A stretch of 64,000 nt of DNA from Actinomyces ruminicola (GTDB lineage: Bacteria; Actinomycetota; Actinomycetes; Actinomycetales; Actinomycetaceae). The translations under genes were made by a program, and so were the position numbers. Shown one piece after another: positions 36,842-45,457 of this stretch (position 1 is the stretch's first letter; each line of letters begins with the position of its first letter). Location: the NCBI RefSeq assembly GCF_900103885.1, contig NZ_FNIM01000001.1, positions 248,001-312,000 on the forward strand. The letters are read 5' to 3'. The notes below the pieces were generated by a model. That model saw nothing but the letters and a program-made list of their open reading frames with translations. It was not told where the DNA came from and made no database searches.

Positions 36842-37882
36842 TCATTCGGGGCGGTTCAGGCGCAGCGCGGCCTCGTGAGCGGCGCCGATGATGGGCGCAG
36901 TCGTCCCCAGGGCGGCCGGGACGAGCTGCAAGTCCGTGGCGACCAGGTCGACCAGCTCGCGGCGCAGGGTTTCGCGCAGCGGCCCCCACCACAGCCTCCC
37001 GGAGCGGGCCAGGCCGCCGGAGATGATGACCCGGTCGGGATCGAGCACGGTGACGATGCCGGCGATGGCCTGCCCGAGCGCGGTGGCGGCCTCCCGGTAC
37101 AGGCGGCGCGCATCGGGGTCGCCGCAGCGGGCCAGCTGCTCCACCGCCAGCGCGCCGGTTATGTCCTGGGCGCCGGTGGCCTCGCAGAAGCGGCGGGCGA
37201 TCTGCGGTCCGGCGGCGACCGCCTCCAGGTGGCCGATCCGCCCGCAGGTGCACCGCTCCCCCGCGGCCAGGGCCGCGGGCATGTGCCCCATCTCCCCCGC
37301 CAGGAAGTGCGCCCCGTGGTGGACGCGTCCGTCCAGGATCACCGCCCCGCCCACGCCGGTGCCGACGGCGACCACCAGCGCGCAGGCGGCATCCGTCCCG
37401 GCCCCGCGCCAGGCCTCACCGGCGGCGTAGGCGTTGACGTCGTTGTCGACGTGCACCGGGGGGACGGAGCCGTCCGGGCGATGCATGCCCGCGGCTCCCA
37501 GCCGCTTCGCCACTCCGGTGGCGATGTCCGTGCCGGCCCAGCCGGTGATGGCGTCGGTGGCGGAGATGACCGTGCCGCGCCGGGAGTCGATGACGCCGGC
37601 CGCGCCAATGCCCACCGCCGTGGGGACGGCCGGTCCCTCCCCCACGCCGTCGGCGCCGTCGGCGGCCTCCCCAACGGAGATCGAGAGGATGAGGCCGGCG
37701 ATGGCGTCGAGCATGGCGTCGGGACCCGCGTGCGCGGGCGTGGGCACCTCGTGCACGCGTCCGCGCAGCGTCCCTTCGGCGGTGACGCGGGCGGCGGCGA
37801 TCTTGGTGCCGCCCACGTCCACGCCGATCAGGTCCCCCGCGGTCGCGGGCGGGCGGTCGAGCGCTCCGGGTGCGCCGGTCAT
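36842..37882 (-). CDS. nanK: ROK-family N-acetylmannosamine kinase
   Basis: The 346-residue kinase is predicted to phosphorylate ManNAc. The N-terminal ATP-binding loop is IGVDVGGTKIAAARV near residue 24, and the ROK signature region is LAGEMGHMPAALAAGERCTCGRIG. The zinc site normally reads CxCGxxGCxE; here it is CTCGRIGHLE, with His instead of the third Cys, next to the usual ROK His in GHMP. His can still bind zinc, so activity is likely. The start lies 1 base after the nanA stop, and its position between nanA and nanE supports the assignment over glucokinase. Confidence 0.88.
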   Translation of the reverse strand: MTGAPGALDRPPATAGDLIGVDVGGTKIAAARVTAEGTLRGRVHEVPTPAHAGPDAMLDAIAGLILSISVGEAADGADGVGEGPAVPTAVGIGAAGVIDSRRGTVISATDAITGWAGTDIATGVAKRLGAAGMHRPDGSVPPVHVDNDVNAYAAGEAWRGAGTDAACALVVAVGTGVGGAVILDGRVHHGAHFLAGEMGHMPAALAAGERCTCGRIGHLEAVAAGPQIARRFCEATGAQDITGALAVEQLARCGDPDARRLYREAATALGQAIAGIVTVLDPDRVIISGGLARSGRLWWGPLRETLRRELVDLVATDLQLVPAALGTTAPIIGAAHEAALRLNRPE

Positions 37883-37883
37883 C

Positions 37884-38801
37884 TCAGATCAGGCCCTGAC
37901 TGCGGGCGATGGCGAGTACCCCCTCCCGGGAGGCGCCCTCCAGGGCGCGTACCGGGAAGGCCATCTCGTTGGCGTCGATGGTGCCCTGGGCGGCCATGAC
38001 GGTCTTGAAGGCGCCGATGCCGGAGGCGTCCCCGGAGCGGCCGCGCGGCACGAACACGATCTCGAATCCGGCGCACAGCCGGTCCTGGATGCGACGCGCC
38101 TCGTCCCACCGCCCGGCCCGGGCGGCCTCCCACAGCTCGACGTAGGCGCCGGGCTCCACATTGCCGTAGCCGGGGACGCAGCCGTCCCCGCCGAGCAGCA
38201 GCATGCCGTCGACGACGCACTCGTGTCCGGTGAGCAGGGCCAGCGGGTGGCCGGCGGCGGCGTTGGCGGCCACGAGGCGGCGGAAGCCGACGTCGTCGCC
38301 GGAGGAGTCCTTCACCCCGGCCAGGGCGCCCTCCACCCCCAGGGTCACCAGCATGTCGCGGTCCAGCTTCTTGCCGTTCAGCCGCACGGGGACGTCGTAG
38401 GCGAGCAGCGGGACGGAGATGGCGGCCGCGATGGCGCGGAAGTGGTCGGCGATCTCGGCGGCGTCGTTGAGTGCGTAGAACGGGCAGGCGGCGACGACGG
38501 CGTCGGCGCCGAGGGCCTCGGCCCGCCGTGCCTGCTCGATGACGCGGTGGGCGGTGGTGTCGATGGCGCCGGCCAGCACGGGCACGCGGCCGGAGGCGTA
38601 TTCGACCACTGCGGAGATGACGGCGTCGCGCTGGGAGTCGGTCAGGTAGGCGACCTCCCCGGAGGAGCCGCCGACGAACAGGCCGTGCACGCCGGATCCG
38701 ATGAGGAATTCGACGACGCGGCGGAGGGAGTCCAGATCCACCTCGCCGTGCTTGAACGGGGTGATGACCGGGGGGATGACGCCGGTGAAACGGGTGTCCA
38801 T
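37884..38801 (-). CDS. nanA: N-acetylneuraminate lyase (DapA/NanA family)
   Basis: The 305-residue class I aldolase is predicted to split N-acetylneuraminate to ManNAc and pyruvate. The Schiff-base lysine is K164 in GVKDSSGD, the catalytic tyrosine is Y135 in LAYDVP (commonly YNxP), and the carboxylate-binding GSSGE-type loop is residues 45-49. DapA-family members also include dihydrodipicolinate synthase, but the flanking nanK, nanE and importer genes make NanA the better call. It follows the importer ATPase gene by 49 bases. Confidence 0.87.
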   Translation of the reverse strand: MDTRFTGVIPPVITPFKHGEVDLDSLRRVVEFLIGSGVHGLFVGGSSGEVAYLTDSQRDAVISAVVEYASGRVPVLAGAIDTTAHRVIEQARRAEALGADAVVAACPFYALNDAAEIADHFRAIAAAISVPLLAYDVPVRLNGKKLDRDMLVTLGVEGALAGVKDSSGDDVGFRRLVAANAAAGHPLALLTGHECVVDGMLLLGGDGCVPGYGNVEPGAYVELWEAARAGRWDEARRIQDRLCAGFEIVFVPRGRSGDASGIGAFKTVMAAQGTIDANEMAFPVRALEGASREGVLAIARSQGLI

Positions 38802-38850
38802 GTGATGGTTTTCCTTGCGAGTGTGCGGGGTTGAACTGGCTGCCGTGGTC

Positions 38851-39675
38851 TCAGGCCTCGAGCAGGGAGGGCACGGCGGCGAGCAGGGTGCGCGTGTACT
38901 CCTGCTGGGGGTGGGCGAAGATCTCCGCGGTCGTGTTCGTCTCCAGGATCCTCCCGAAGTACATGACGGCGATGCGGTCGGAGACGTAGCGGACCGTGTT
39001 GATGTCGTGGCTGATGAACACCAGGCCCAGGCCGAGGGCGGCCTTGAGGTCCTGCAGCAGGTTGAGGACCTGGGCGCGCACGGACACGTCCAGGGCGCTG
39101 GTGGGCTCGTCGGCGACGATGATGTCCGGGTCCAGGGCCAGGGCCCGGGCGATGGCGACGCGCTGGCGCTGCCCGCCGGAGATCTGCCGGGGCAGCACGT
39201 CCAGGGCGCTGGGCGGCAGGCCGACCAGGTGCAGCAGGTCGCGCACCTTCGCCTCCCGCTCGGCGGGTGAGCCGATGCCGTGGACGTTGAGCGGGTCGAT
39301 GAGCGTGTCGTGCACGATCATGCGCGGGTTCAGGGCGGTGGCCGGGTCCTGGAAGACCACGGACACGCTCCGCCCCAGGGCGCGGCGGTCGGCGGCGGAG
39401 TGACCGAGCGGGCGGCCCTTGAAGTAGACCTCGCCGCGGGTCAGCGGCTGCAGGCCGGTCATGACGCGGGCGGTGGTGGACTTCCCGCAACCGGACTCGC
39501 CCACCAGCCCCAGCGTCTCGCCACGGCGCACCGTTAGGGAGACGTCGTTGACGGCGTGGACCGTGTCGGGGCGGAAGAGCCTGCCGGTGCGGGACTTGTG
39601 GATGACGTGGGCGTGGCGCAGCTCGATGACCGGGTCGGTCTCGGGGTTCCAGCCGGGGTGCTTGTCGGCGCTCAT
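38851..39675 (-). CDS. Importer ATPase (DppF/SatD-like) of the sialic-acid cluster
   Basis: The 274-residue ATP-binding subunit of a peptide-type (DppF/OppF) ABC importer has Walker A GESGCGKSTT near residue 57, the signature [16 protein letters not shown] near 162 and Walker B PDIIVADEPTSALD near 183. The C-terminal extension (EYTRTLLAAVPSLLEA) is the OppF-type tail. Its ATG overlaps the stop of the fused permease-ATPase gene, so both ATPases are made together and probably form a heterodimer. The nan genes follow immediately downstream. Confidence 0.9.
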   Translation of the reverse strand: MSADKHPGWNPETDPVIELRHAHVIHKSRTGRLFRPDTVHAVNDVSLTVRRGETLGLVGESGCGKSTTARVMTGLQPLTRGEVYFKGRPLGHSAADRRALGRSVSVVFQDPATALNPRMIVHDTLIDPLNVHGIGSPAEREAKVRDLLHLVGLPPSALDVLPRQISGGQRQRVAIARALALDPDIIVADEPTSALDVSVRAQVLNLLQDLKAALGLGLVFISHDINTVRYVSDRIAVMYFGRILETNTTAEIFAHPQQEYTRTLLAAVPSLLEA

Positions 39676-41822
39676 CAGTGGGCCTCCTTGGCCAGGATCG
39701 CCTCGAGCTCGGGCGTGGTGGCGTAGTAGTGCTCGGCGGCGCCGGCCACGGGCTTCAGCACCGGGCGGGTGTTCAGGCCGACGTCGGGGTGGCTGGAGCG
39801 CGGGGCGAAGCGGTCTCCGGCCACGAACTCCTGCGGACTGGGGACGGTGCCGCGCACCTGGTGCAGGCGCTTGGAGCCGGCCTCGATGGACAGCACCGCC
39901 CCGAGCAGGCCACGGGTGTACTCATGCACGGGGTTGGCCAGCAGCTCCGCAGTGGCGGCCTGCTCAACCACCTGCCCGGCGTACATGACGGTGATGCGGT
40001 GGGCGACCTTGGCCACCAGGGCCAGGTCGTGGCTGACGAACACCATGGCGAAGCCGAGTTTCTCGCGCAGCTGGTTCAGCAGGTCGATGACCTGCTTCTG
40101 CACGGTGACGTCCAGGGCGGTGGTGGGCTCGTCGGCGATGACCAGGCTGGGGTCGCGGGTGAGCGCCATGGCGATCAGCACGCGCTGGCGCTGCCCGCCG
40201 GACAGCTCGTGCGGGTAGCTCTTCAGGGTGCGCACCGGGTCGAGCCCGACCAGTTCGAGCAGTTCCTCGGCGCTGCGGGTGCCGCCGCGGGAGGTGAGCT
40301 GCTTCATCTGGGCGCGGATGAGCATGGAGGGGTTCAGTGAGGACAGGGCGTCCTGGTAGATCATGCTCATCTCGTGGCCGCGCAGGGCGTTGTGCTCCTT
40401 GGGGGTCAGCTCCAGCAGGTCGCGGCCCTGGAAGCGGATCCGTCCGGCGATGCGGGCGGTGGGCGGCAGCAGCCCCATGACTGCCATGGAGGTGATCGAC
40501 TTGCCGCAGCCGGACTCGCCCACCAGCCCCATGGTCTCGCCGGGGCGGACGGAGAAGGACACGCCGTCGACGATGTTGACGTCCCCGTGCTGGGCGGGGA
40601 AGGCGATGGACAGGTCCTCCGCCTCCAGGACGGGGGCGGCCTCGGGAGTGGGGTAGACCAGCCGGTCGTGACGGGCCCGTTCGGCGGTGCGCAGGGCGGC
40701 CAGTCGCTCGGCGAGCGGAACCTCTTCGGCGGCGGGGGCGACGACGCCGGTCAGGGCGCTCAGCTGCCCGCCGGGAGCGGAGTCCGCGGCCGCCTCGGCG
40801 TGGGCGCGCACGGCGGTGTCGGCCTCGTCCCAGGCCTGCTGGGTCTGCATGGCCTCCTCGTCCGCCTCCACGTCCACCTGGGTGCGGATGCGCGGGGCGG
40901 CCATGGCGTCGGTCAGGCCCTCGGAGAGGATGTTCAGGCACAGGGTGGTGATCAGGATCATCAGCCCCGGGAAGAACGTCGGCCACCAGTGCCCCGAGAG
41001 CAGCAGGGCCTTGCCCTCGGAGAGCATGTTGCCCCAGGTGGGGGTGTTGACCGCCTTGATGCCGGCACCGATGAATGACAGCGAGGCCTCGAAGACGATG
41101 GCGTCGGCAACCAGCACGGTGGCGTAGACCATGATCGGGGCCACGCAGTTGCGCACCACGTGCTTGGCCAGGATCCAGGGCACGCGGGCGCCCATCACCT
41201 TGGAGGCCGCCACGTAGTCCTCACCGAACTGGGCCAGGATGTTGGCGCGCACCACGCGGGTGAGCTGGGGGGTGTAGACGATCGCGGTGGCGATGACGAT
41301 CACGGCCACCATCGGCAGCCCGGAGGCGGACATGGCCAGCACCAGCACGGCCGCGAGCGCGATCCCGGGGAAGGACATGAGCACATCGAGCACGCGCATG
41401 ACCACCTCCCCGATCCACTTACGACTGGTGGCGGCCACGGCGCCGAGCACGGCGGCCAGCGCCAGGGCGGCCCCGGTGGCGCTCAGGCCCACCACCAGGG
41501 AGACCCGGGCCCCGTACACGGCGCGGGAGAGGATGTCCCGGCCGGTGGCGTCGGTGCCGAACAGGTGGGCGGTGGAGGGGGCGACGGCGGGGTCGGAGGA
41601 GACGACGTCGCCCACGCCCTCCACATGGGTGACGGTCTCGGCGGAGGCCAGACCCGTGGCGCCCGGGGCGTAGGGGGCCACGAGGGGGGCGAAGATCGCC
41701 ATGAGGGCGATGGCGGCCAGGACCACGACGGCGATCTTGGAGCCGAGCGGCAGGCGCCGCCAGCCCTGGAAGCGCAAGCCGGGGGCGGAGACCTTGTCCA
41801 GTGTGCGGCGGTGGGGCATCAC
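39675..41822 (-). CDS. Fused permease-ATPase of a peptide-type ABC importer (SatC-like)
   Basis: The 715-residue protein joins a DppC-type permease (about residues 1-300, with six membrane segments, and the EAA-like loop AASKVMGARVPWILAKHVVRN near 210) to a DppD-type ATPase (about 400-715). The ATPase half has Walker A GESGCGKSITS near 445, signature ELSGGQRQRVLIAMAL and Walker B SLVIADEPTTALD. The 60-residue linker between them (TQVDVEADEEAM onward) is acidic and probably flexible. The same permease-ATPase fusion is known in SatC of the Haemophilus ducreyi sialic-acid importer. It overlaps both neighbours by a few bases. Confidence 0.88.
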   Translation of the reverse strand: MMPHRRTLDKVSAPGLRFQGWRRLPLGSKIAVVVLAAIALMAIFAPLVAPYAPGATGLASAETVTHVEGVGDVVSSDPAVAPSTAHLFGTDATGRDILSRAVYGARVSLVVGLSATGAALALAAVLGAVAATSRKWIGEVVMRVLDVLMSFPGIALAAVLVLAMSASGLPMVAVIVIATAIVYTPQLTRVVRANILAQFGEDYVAASKVMGARVPWILAKHVVRNCVAPIMVYATVLVADAIVFEASLSFIGAGIKAVNTPTWGNMLSEGKALLLSGHWWPTFFPGLMILITTLCLNILSEGLTDAMAAPRIRTQVDVEADEEAMQTQQAWDEADTAVRAHAEAAADSAPGGQLSALTGVVAPAAEEVPLAERLAALRTAERARHDRLVYPTPEAAPVLEAEDLSIAFPAQHGDVNIVDGVSFSVRPGETMGLVGESGCGKSITSMAVMGLLPPTARIAGRIRFQGRDLLELTPKEHNALRGHEMSMIYQDALSSLNPSMLIRAQMKQLTSRGGTRSAEELLELVGLDPVRTLKSYPHELSGGQRQRVLIAMALTRDPSLVIADEPTTALDVTVQKQVIDLLNQLREKLGFAMVFVSHDLALVAKVAHRITVMYAGQVVEQAATAELLANPVHEYTRGLLGAVLSIEAGSKRLHQVRGTVPSPQEFVAGDRFAPRSSHPDVGLNTRPVLKPVAGAAEHYYATTPELEAILAKEAH

Positions 41823-42784
41823 ACGCTCCTGATCCTCGGGTTGACCAGCACATAGAGCATGTCAACGACGATGTTGATGATGATGAAGGCCAGTGCGACC
41901 GTGATGGACACGCCCTGGACGATGTTGATGTCATTGCGGGTGATCCCCTGGAAGATGAGCTGCCCCATCCCCTGGATGTTGAAGATCATCTCAATGACGA
42001 CGGCGCCGCCCATGGCGTAGCCCAGTCTCAGGCCGAGCACCGTCAGCGGGGTGATCAGGGCGTTGCGCAGCACGTTGCGTGCCACCACCACGTGCTTGGG
42101 GATGCCGGCGCCGATGGCGGTGCGCACGTAGTCGCGGTCGAGCTCCTCGACCATGGCGGTGCGCACCACCCGGGTGAGGGTGCCGGTGTTGGGCACGGCC
42201 ACGGCCAGTGCGGGCAGGCAGATCTGCCGCGCGTAGGCACCGGGGTCGTCACCGAAGGACGTCCACTGGGTGACCACCGAGGGGAAGGTGCCGGTGGCGC
42301 CGGGGATGTCGCCGAACCACTGGATCAGCAGCAGGGCGAGCCAGAAGGAGGGGGTGGCCAGGCACAGGATGGAGATCACCCGGATGACCTGGTCGGGCCA
42401 GGCGTCGCGGTACAGGGCGGCGATGACACCGAGGATGGTGGCCAGGACGACGGCCACGAAAATGCCGATGAAGGTCAGTTGCAGCGTGATGGGGAAGGCG
42501 GCGGCGACCATGTCGGTGATCTTCACGCCGGTGAAGGTCGTGCCGAGGTCGCCGTGCGCCAGCCCCACCAGGTAGTCCCAGTAGCGCTGCAACAGCGGAT
42601 CGTTGAGGTGGTGGGCCTGGCGGTACTGCTCAAGCGCGTCTGCCGAGGCGGCCTCCCCCAGCGCCAGGCGCGCCGGATCGGCCGAGGAGAACGACATGAC
42701 GACGAACACGAGCAGCGTCACGCCCAGCACCATGATCGGCAGCGCCAGCAGGCGGCGGCCGATCAGGCGGAGGAGGTTGGACAC
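41819..42784 (-). CDS. ABC importer permease, DppB type
   Basis: The 321-residue permease has six membrane segments. Characteristic are the N-terminal RLLALPIMVLGVTLLVFVVM, the periplasmic loop with DPARLALGE and RYWDYLVGLAHGDLG (residues about 60-80), and the EAA-like loop near 210 (RTAMVEELDRDYVRTAIGAG). It pairs with the permease half of the fused protein. It overlaps the next gene by 4 bases and lies 50 bases after the binding-protein gene. Confidence 0.9.
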   Translation of the reverse strand: MSNLLRLIGRRLLALPIMVLGVTLLVFVVMSFSSADPARLALGEAASADALEQYRQAHHLNDPLLQRYWDYLVGLAHGDLGTTFTGVKITDMVAAAFPITLQLTFIGIFVAVVLATILGVIAALYRDAWPDQVIRVISILCLATPSFWLALLLIQWFGDIPGATGTFPSVVTQWTSFGDDPGAYARQICLPALAVAVPNTGTLTRVVRTAMVEELDRDYVRTAIGAGIPKHVVVARNVLRNALITPLTVLGLRLGYAMGGAVVIEMIFNIQGMGQLIFQGITRNDINIVQGVSITVALAFIIINIVVDMLYVLVNPRIRSV

Positions 42785-42834
42785 CGGGTTGCTCCTTTAC
42801 CGGGATCTGCGTCGGGAGTCTTCGGGGCGGCCGG

Positions 42835-44463
42835 TCAGGCGGCAGTGGTGCCGACGTCGACGAAGGACAGTCCGGTCAGTGCGATCGGCTGGAAGCCGAC
42901 CAGGGCCTCGGTGTCGTAGGCGGTGGGCGACTTGCGGTGGAAGATCGGGTAGAGCGGAACCTCGGCGGCGATGAGGTCGAAGATCTCCTGCCACTTGGCC
43001 ACCTGGGCGTCGCCGTCGAGCTGGACGGCCTCGTCCAGGGCGGCCTGCACCTGGTTGTAGGCGTCGGCGCCCTTCCAGTGCATGCGGGTGTCGGTCCAGA
43101 TGTCGCCCGCGTACCACCAGCGCAGGAGCAGGTCCGCATCATTGCCAAAGACGGAGGGATCGCCGGGGGCGATGACGACGTCCCAGTCGCCCTGGTCGGA
43201 GTCCAGGAAGGCGTAGACGTCCGCGGACTTCTTCTCTTCGTAGTTGACGGTGATGCCCAGGGCCTCGAGGTTCTCACGGATGATCGGGCGGACGGAGGCG
43301 AACCAGCCGTGGTCGGAGCACAGCAGGTTGACACTGGTCACGCCGGCCTCCGCGAGGAGGGTCTTGGCCTTGTCGGCGTCGTAGGTGTAGACGGTGCCGG
43401 CCTGCTTGTAGGCGGGGTGGTCCTCCTGGACGAAGCAGGTGGCGGGGGTGGCGAGCGTGCCCATGCCGGTCTCGCAGATCTTGTTGTAGTCCAGGGCGTA
43501 CAGGATCGCCTGGCGGGCCTTGACGTCGGAGAGCGTGGCGTTGTTGAACATGGCGAACAGCAGGGAGAAGCCCTGCTGGGCGGCCACGGTGATGGGCGCC
43601 TGCATGGTGGCGAGGTTGGCCACGGGGACGGCGTCGATGGCCTGGACGGCGGAGGAGGTGATCGCGTTGGTGCGGGTGGTGTCGTCGGGCAGGATCTGCC
43701 AGGTCATGGACTTGGCCAGCGCCGGGTGGGGGCCGTTGTAGTGGTCGTTGCGCTCGAAGACGATGGTCTGGGAGGCGGCGCCGTTGTCGGTCATGGTGTA
43801 GGGGCCGGTGCCGATGGGGTTCATGTCGAAGGCGGCGGCGTCGGCCTCGACGGCGGCGCGGGGCACGATCTTGACGACGCTGATGCGCTCGGCCACCAGA
43901 GAGTATGGGTACTTGGTGGTGATGGTTACGGTGGCGTCGTCCTTCTTCGTCACTGCGTCGACGAAGGTGATGAACTGGGAGTACAGCGAGTTGTTGTCCG
44001 GATCCAGGACGCGCTCGAAGGAGAATACGACGTCGTCGGCGGTCACGGGCGTACCGTCGGAGAAGACGGCGCCGTCGCGCAGGGTGACCTCGTAGGTGGT
44101 GTCGTCCACCCGGGTGGGCAGGTCGGCGCCGAGGGCGGCGTAGCACTCGCGGGTGGCGGGGTGGAGCTCGGTGAGCCCCTCCATGGTGTGCCAGTTGGCG
44201 GCCACGGTGAGTGCGGCGGTGGTGGTCATGGGGTCGTAGCCGTTGGTGCCCAGCTCGTAGGAGATGCCGGCGGTGATGGTGCCCTCGGAGTTGGAGGCAG
44301 CGGCATTGGCTGCGGAGTCGCCCGCCACCTCCGTAGAGCCGGCGTCGGCGGACTCGGAGCCGCCGCAGGCGGCGAGGGTGGCGGCCAGTCCGGCTGCGAG
44401 CCCCATGGTGGAGGTGAGGCGGATGAAGTCGCGGCGGGAGGCGCGGGGAGTCGAGATCGTCAT
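42835..44463 (-). CDS. Extracytoplasmic solute-binding lipoprotein, family 5 (SatA-like)
   Basis: The 542-residue lipoprotein is of the DppA/OppA family. It has a twin-arginine motif SRRDFIRL followed by a hydrophobic stretch and the lipobox LAAC (cysteine near residue 33), so it may be exported folded by Tat and then lipid-anchored. The mature part carries typical SBP_5 blocks: AANWHTMEGLTELHPATREC, YEVTLRDGAVFSDGTPVTADDVVFSFERV, and GTGPYTMTDN. In this cluster it is the presumed sialic-acid receptor rather than a peptide receptor. The ATG follows AGGAG. It is the first gene of the operon. Confidence 0.88.
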   Translation of the reverse strand: MTISTPRASRRDFIRLTSTMGLAAGLAATLAACGGSESADAGSTEVAGDSAANAAASNSEGTITAGISYELGTNGYDPMTTTAALTVAANWHTMEGLTELHPATRECYAALGADLPTRVDDTTYEVTLRDGAVFSDGTPVTADDVVFSFERVLDPDNNSLYSQFITFVDAVTKKDDATVTITTKYPYSLVAERISVVKIVPRAAVEADAAAFDMNPIGTGPYTMTDNGAASQTIVFERNDHYNGPHPALAKSMTWQILPDDTTRTNAITSSAVQAIDAVPVANLATMQAPITVAAQQGFSLLFAMFNNATLSDVKARQAILYALDYNKICETGMGTLATPATCFVQEDHPAYKQAGTVYTYDADKAKTLLAEAGVTSVNLLCSDHGWFASVRPIIRENLEALGITVNYEEKKSADVYAFLDSDQGDWDVVIAPGDPSVFGNDADLLLRWWYAGDIWTDTRMHWKGADAYNQVQAALDEAVQLDGDAQVAKWQEIFDLIAAEVPLYPIFHRKSPTAYDTEALVGFQPIALTGLSFVDVGTTAA

Positions 44464-44481
44464 TGAGGTCTCCTGAGATCG

Positions 44482-44539
44482 GACGTCTGTTGTCTGACGT
44501 CGGTAGAATGACTGTAGCAGGTATCAGACATCTGATCAA
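44482..44539 (-). promoter_or_regulatory. nan operon promoter with two candidate NanR sites
   Basis: On the minus strand a -35 box TTGATC (44534-44539), a 17-base spacer and a -10 box TACAGT (44511-44516) precede the AGGAG and ATG of the binding-protein gene. A perfect dyad ATCAGA-CA-TCTGAT (44523-44536) covers the -35 box. A second dyad with GACGTC arms and an 8-base centre (44482-44501) lies just downstream of the -10 box. Both contain TCTGA/TCAGA halves and sit between the divergent GntR gene and the operon, so they are likely operators. Confidence 0.55.
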
Positions 44540-44655
44540 TCCCCGGATGGAGTGTGGATTATGTGTAACGATGACCTGGGAACCGGCCCGGCCGCCCCTG
44601 GCCGGCCCGCACGCACGCGCAGAACACCGAGACCGAAGCTGAAGAGGAACGAACC

Positions 44656-45381
44656 GTGGTGGATATGAAGCGAGGCGCCTACGCCTCAACGAGTGGAACG
44701 ACGACGCAGGCCACCAGTGCGATGAACTCCATCAAGGACTACATCCTCCAGTCCCACCTCCAGCCCGGCGATCCGCTGCCGACCGAGTCGCAGCTGTGCG
44801 AGACCCTGGGCATGTCCCGCTCCTCCGTGCGGGAGGCCGTACGCACCCTGGCGGCGCTGGATATCGTCGAGGTGCGCCACGGACACGGCATGTTCGTGGG
44901 GCAGGTTTCCATGCGGCCCATGGTCGAGTCCCTCGTCTTCCGGGGTCTGCTCAAGCCCGGGGACGACTACCGCAGCCTGCGCGAGGTGGTTCAGGTTCGC
45001 CGCACCCTGGACACCGCCCTGGCGCAGGCGGTGGTGGAGGCGTGGCAGGGGCGTGAGGACCCTGCGATCGACGACGTCGTGGATCAGATGGAGGCGTTGG
45101 CCGAGCGGGGAGAGACCTTCACCGACCAGGACCGCAGCTTTCACCGGATGCTGCTGGCGCCGGTCCCCAACCAGCTCTTCGCCCACCTGATGGAGGCCTT
45201 CTGGGCGGTCCACACGCTGACCGTCCCCATGCTCGACGCCCCCCGCCCGGAGGACATCGTCAATACCGCCAAGGCCCACCGGGCCATGCTCCAGGCGGCC
45301 CGCTCCGGCGACGTGGAGGCCTACCGCGAGGCGGTGGTGGCCCACTACGAGCCACTGGCAAACGCCCTCACCCGCTCCTGA
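44656..45381 (+). CDS. nanR: GntR/FadR-type regulator of the nan cluster
   Basis: The 241-residue regulator has an N-terminal winged helix (AMNSIKDYILQSHLQPGDPLPTESQLCETLGMSRSSVREAVRTL, positions about 18-60, with the SRSSVREA recognition helix). It continues with an all-helical FCD-type effector domain (about 90-230, with metal-type residues in RTLDTAL, DRSFHRML and KAHRAMLQAARSGD). The GTG at 44656 is behind GAAGAGGAAC. Divergence from the nan operon and the dyads in between suggest that it represses the operon until sialic acid or ManNAc-6-P is present. The symbol nanR is by role, inferred from context. Confidence 0.82.
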   Translation: MVDMKRGAYASTSGTTTQATSAMNSIKDYILQSHLQPGDPLPTESQLCETLGMSRSSVREAVRTLAALDIVEVRHGHGMFVGQVSMRPMVESLVFRGLLKPGDDYRSLREVVQVRRTLDTALAQAVVEAWQGREDPAIDDVVDQMEALAERGETFTDQDRSFHRMLLAPVPNQLFAHLMEAFWAVHTLTVPMLDAPRPEDIVNTAKAHRAMLQAARSGDVEAYREAVVAHYEPLANALTRS

Positions 45382-45414
45382 GCCCCGCCGCCGTCTAATC
45401 CCCGCGCCCCCTCG

Positions 45415-45457
45415 CCGAGATCGGTAGCAGTTACGTGCCCAGATCGGTAGAAGTCAC
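45415..45457 (+). repeat. 23-bp-period intergenic repeat, array f (two cores)
   Basis: Two cores (CCGAGATCGG, CCAGATCGG) are linked by TAGCAGTTACGTG. The array lies between the convergent ends of nanR and the esterase gene. The esterase stop TGA at 45454-45456 lies in the TAGAAGTCACG part. Confidence 0.85.

Noticed and set aside
42937-44466. 509-codon plus-strand open frame over the binding-protein gene
   Set aside because: It is antisense to a gene with Tat signal, lipobox and SBP_5 motifs; the translation is Gly/Val/Asp-rich without similarity.
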